Assembly: GCA_900768805.1 (NCBI GenBank)
Contig: CAAGEF010000109.1
Location: 1-8,156, forward strand
Origin: Clostridia bacterium
GTDB taxonomy: Bacteria; Bacillota; Clostridia; TANB77; CAG-508
Direction of reading: 5' to 3'
DNA length: 8,156 nucleotides
Positions 6,454-8,156 of this stretch are shown here, one piece after another. Positions within the stretch are counted from its first letter, which is position 1. Every line of letters starts with the position of its first letter. The notes below the pieces were generated by a model. That model saw nothing but the letters and a program-made list of their open reading frames with translations, was not told the origin of the DNA and made no database searches. A program made the translations under genes and the position numbers.

Positions 6454-8046
6454 TTATTGTCTATACCATTTTTCAATATTTTGAAAAATATTGAAAACAT
6501 TTGGCTTTAAACTGCCTACTAAACCTTGATTATAAACTATATAATCAGTTTCTCTATATAAACCAAAATATGGTGCTTCTTCTAGGTATATTTCATATAA
6601 TCTATTATATTTTTCTTTTATAGTACCTTCATCAGTAGTATTTGAAACCTCATTTAAAATACTATTTACTTCATCATTTGAATAATTAGCTATATTATTT
6701 TCTCCAAAAAATGTTTCAACATTAGGACTATATCCACATTCTAAACCAGCTATTATTACATCATAGTTTTTATTGTTTAATATATCTACATACTTATTTG
6801 GATCAACATGACTTATTGTTACTGGAATTCCAAAGTTACCATATTGTTCTTTCAAATTTTCCGCAACTGATTTTCTTAAATCATTATTAGAATTAACTAT
6901 AATTGTAAATTCTAATCTATAAACTTTACCATCAATATTTTTTGACCAATAATTATTTTTATATTCCCAACCATCTGTAATTAAAATCTGCTTAGCTTGA
7001 TCTAAATCTGAACTAATATTTACTGAATCTGAATATACCCAACTTCCCATATCTAAACTGAAGTTTGAAGGTGTATATCCTGCGCCTAACGAAGCTGCTA
7101 CCATAGCAGATTTATCAATTATTAAACTTAAAGCTTTTCTTACTTGTGATGATGAAAAAATCAAACTTTGAGTATTGAAACTTATAAAATCATAATATCT
7201 TGTTTTATATTCAATTTTTGTATATCCTAAAGTTCCTATATATTTATCAATATCTGTTGTTGATACATTTAGAAGATCTATATCTCCACTTTTAAATGCT
7301 TCATATACATCTCCTATTGTTTCATATAATTTTATATAAACCTCTTTCACCATTGGGATTTTATCTTTGTTCCAGTAATTATCATTTCGAATTAATTTTA
7401 TAACATTATTCTCTATCGAATCAACAGAAAACACTCCTGTTCCAATTGCTATATCTTTTTTTGAAGAATTTGAAAAATCTTCATTTAAGAAATAATTTTC
7501 ACTCATTATAGGAAATGTTAAATAATATTCAAAGAATGGAATTCTTTTATCTATTGAAATAGAAATAGTATGTTCATCTATAATGTTTAAACCTACTACA
7601 GAAGCTAAATTATCAGCATATTTTGAATTAACTCCTAAATTTTTTATTGTATCTATTGTAAATTTTACATCTTTAGCAGAAAATTCAGTTCCATCTTGCC
7701 ACTTAATTCCTTCCTTCAATTTAATTATATAAGTATAATCATCTTTTTTAGCAACTTCACTTGCCAAACAATACTCCAATTTTAAATTTGAATCTAAAGT
7801 AACTAATGGTTCATATATTATTTTAGAAATTTCTTGAACATTTTTATTATTACTTAAAATTGGATTTAATGTATCAAAATCAGCAATAGCCAACCTTAAA
7901 TCAGTCTGGATAACATTTGACTTTGATGTTTGATCTAAACTCTCTTGCTCCTGATTATCATCAGATTTTAAAAATTTTATACCAGTTATTATTACTAAAA
8001 TAATAACAAAAATTATAAATATATATTTAAAAATACTACTTCTCAT
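6454..8046 (-). CDS. Membrane-anchored family-5 solute-binding protein, peptide ABC transporter type
   Basis: Extracellular binding protein of the OppA/DppA type (SBP_bac_5), expected to capture oligopeptides or similar solutes for an ABC importer. After MRSSIFK, residues 8-25 form one hydrophobic helix, followed by an acidic, Gln-rich spacer (28-45). No lipobox cysteine follows the helix, so it should remain attached by an uncleaved N-terminal anchor rather than a lipid. The binding domain runs from about 49 to 500. It shows the family opening (ADFDTLNPILSN, IYEPLVTLDSN), the signature YIIKLKEGIKWQDGTEFSAKDVKFTID (106-132), GTGVFSV (202-208), the SGDIDL lobe (253-258), QVRKALSLIIDKSAM (301-315), and the closing EEAPYFGLYRET. 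A length of 530 is normal. No permease or ATPase lies beside it; its neighbour is recA, and no clear terminator separates them. Start: ATG at 8046, AAAGGTGA four bases upstream. The family is firm; the substrate is unknown. Confidence 0.92.
   Translation of the reverse strand: MRSSIFKYIFIIFVIILVIITGIKFLKSDDNQEQESLDQTSKSNVIQTDLRLAIADFDTLNPILSNNKNVQEISKIIYEPLVTLDSNLKLEYCLASEVAKKDDYTYIIKLKEGIKWQDGTEFSAKDVKFTIDTIKNLGVNSKYADNLASVVGLNIIDEHTISISIDKRIPFFEYYLTFPIMSENYFLNEDFSNSSKKDIAIGTGVFSVDSIENNVIKLIRNDNYWNKDKIPMVKEVYIKLYETIGDVYEAFKSGDIDLLNVSTTDIDKYIGTLGYTKIEYKTRYYDFISFNTQSLIFSSSQVRKALSLIIDKSAMVAASLGAGYTPSNFSLDMGSWVYSDSVNISSDLDQAKQILITDGWEYKNNYWSKNIDGKVYRLEFTIIVNSNNDLRKSVAENLKEQYGNFGIPVTISHVDPNKYVDILNNKNYDVIIAGLECGYSPNVETFFGENNIANYSNDEVNSILNEVSNTTDEGTIKEKYNRLYEIYLEEAPYFGLYRETDYIVYNQGLVGSLKPNVFNIFQNIEKWYRQ
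6469..6497. repeat. AT-rich inverted repeat in the 3' end of the solute-binding protein gene
   Basis: Arms TTTTCAATATT (6470-6480) and AATATTGAAAA (6487-6497) pair perfectly over 11 bases around a six-base loop. An overlapping alternative pairs 6469-6476 with 6481-6488. It lies in the codons for the last ten or so residues and is not followed by a T run on the minus strand, so it is not a standard terminator. It may still fold at the mRNA 3' end. Confidence 0.5.
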
Positions 8047-8050
8047 TACA

Positions 8051-8058
8051 TCACCTTT
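8051..8058 (-). promoter_or_regulatory. Ribosome binding site of the solute-binding protein gene
   Basis: AAAGGTGA on the minus strand, four bases before the ATG at 8046; part of the 16S-complementary AAAGGAGGTGAT. Confidence 0.75.
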
Positions 8059-8065
8059 CTCGGAT

Positions 8066-8094
8066 ATAATATATTATTTTTTAATAAGTTTCAA
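8066..8094 (-). promoter_or_regulatory. Probable promoter of the solute-binding protein gene
   Basis: TTGAAA (8089-8094), a 17-base spacer, and TATTAT (8066-8071) on the minus strand, each one base off consensus. Start would fall near 8059, leaving a leader of only about 13 bases that barely includes the ribosome binding site. A second TATAAT (8117-8122) with a weak ACGACA 16 bases upstream could serve instead and give a more usual leader. Confidence 0.55.
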
Positions 8095-8156
8095 GTAATT
8101 TTAAAATATTTTATAAATTATAGTTTGTGTGTTAGATTTGTCGTTTAATTTCGTCT

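Noticed and set aside
5844..6494. Plus-strand Leu-rich frames opposite recA (5844-6074, 6231-6494)
   Set aside because: Antisense shadows of recA and its promoter region. The latter even crosses the recA promoter; no function is credible.
8101..8156. Short open frames at the right edge on the minus strand (stops at 8101 and 8132) that might be the tail of an upstream gene
   Set aside because: Only 8-18 codons are visible in either frame, with no terminator after them and no recognisable motif; the stretch may equally be intergenic promoter DNA.
1..8156. Mobile elements, CRISPR arrays, tRNA, rRNA or structured riboswitches
   Set aside because: In DNA this AT-rich, structured RNAs would stand out as GC-rich islands. 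The only clear ones are the two terminators. No tandem spacer-repeat pattern, transposase motif or terminal repeats were seen.

Overview
The window is a very AT-rich (estimated about one quarter G+C), gene-dense bacterial chromosome segment in which every gene I can support is on the minus strand. Codon use, strong AGGAGG-type ribosome binding sites, consensus sigma-A promoters, and the RecA, RecX and ScpA proteins point to a low-GC Firmicute, most likely a Clostridia-like anaerobe. The species cannot be fixed from the window.

Read in the direction of transcription (right to left): the right edge opens with a promoter and a 530-residue family-5 peptide-type solute-binding protein. It is anchored by an N-terminal membrane helix and lacks a lipobox cysteine. 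Next comes recA, with its own promoter and a dyad over the expected transcription start that looks like an SOS (LexA) operator. recX overlaps the recA stop by one base, and scpA, the condensin kleisin, follows 49 bases later. A strong stem-loop terminator lies right after scpA, so recA-recX-scpA looks like one unit joining recombination and repair with chromosome condensation.

Beyond that terminator are three separate transcription units. A membrane-anchored secreted glucosaminidase (peptidoglycan hydrolase) has a perfect consensus promoter and its own terminator. A 57-codon small protein, resembling short clostridial proteins of unknown function, starts at a GTG. A large FtsX/MacB-type ABC transporter permease, with a coiled coil in its first extracellular domain, has its own promoter and runs off the left edge after 862 codons. 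No ATPase partner for it is in the window.

I see no mobile element, CRISPR array, rRNA or tRNA. The content is mostly ordinary housekeeping and envelope genes. The points most worth a second look are the recA operator, the recA-recX-scpA linkage without an adjacent scpB, the orphan membrane-anchored solute-binding protein, the cysteine-rich glucosaminidase, and the control region and missing ATPase of the large permease.
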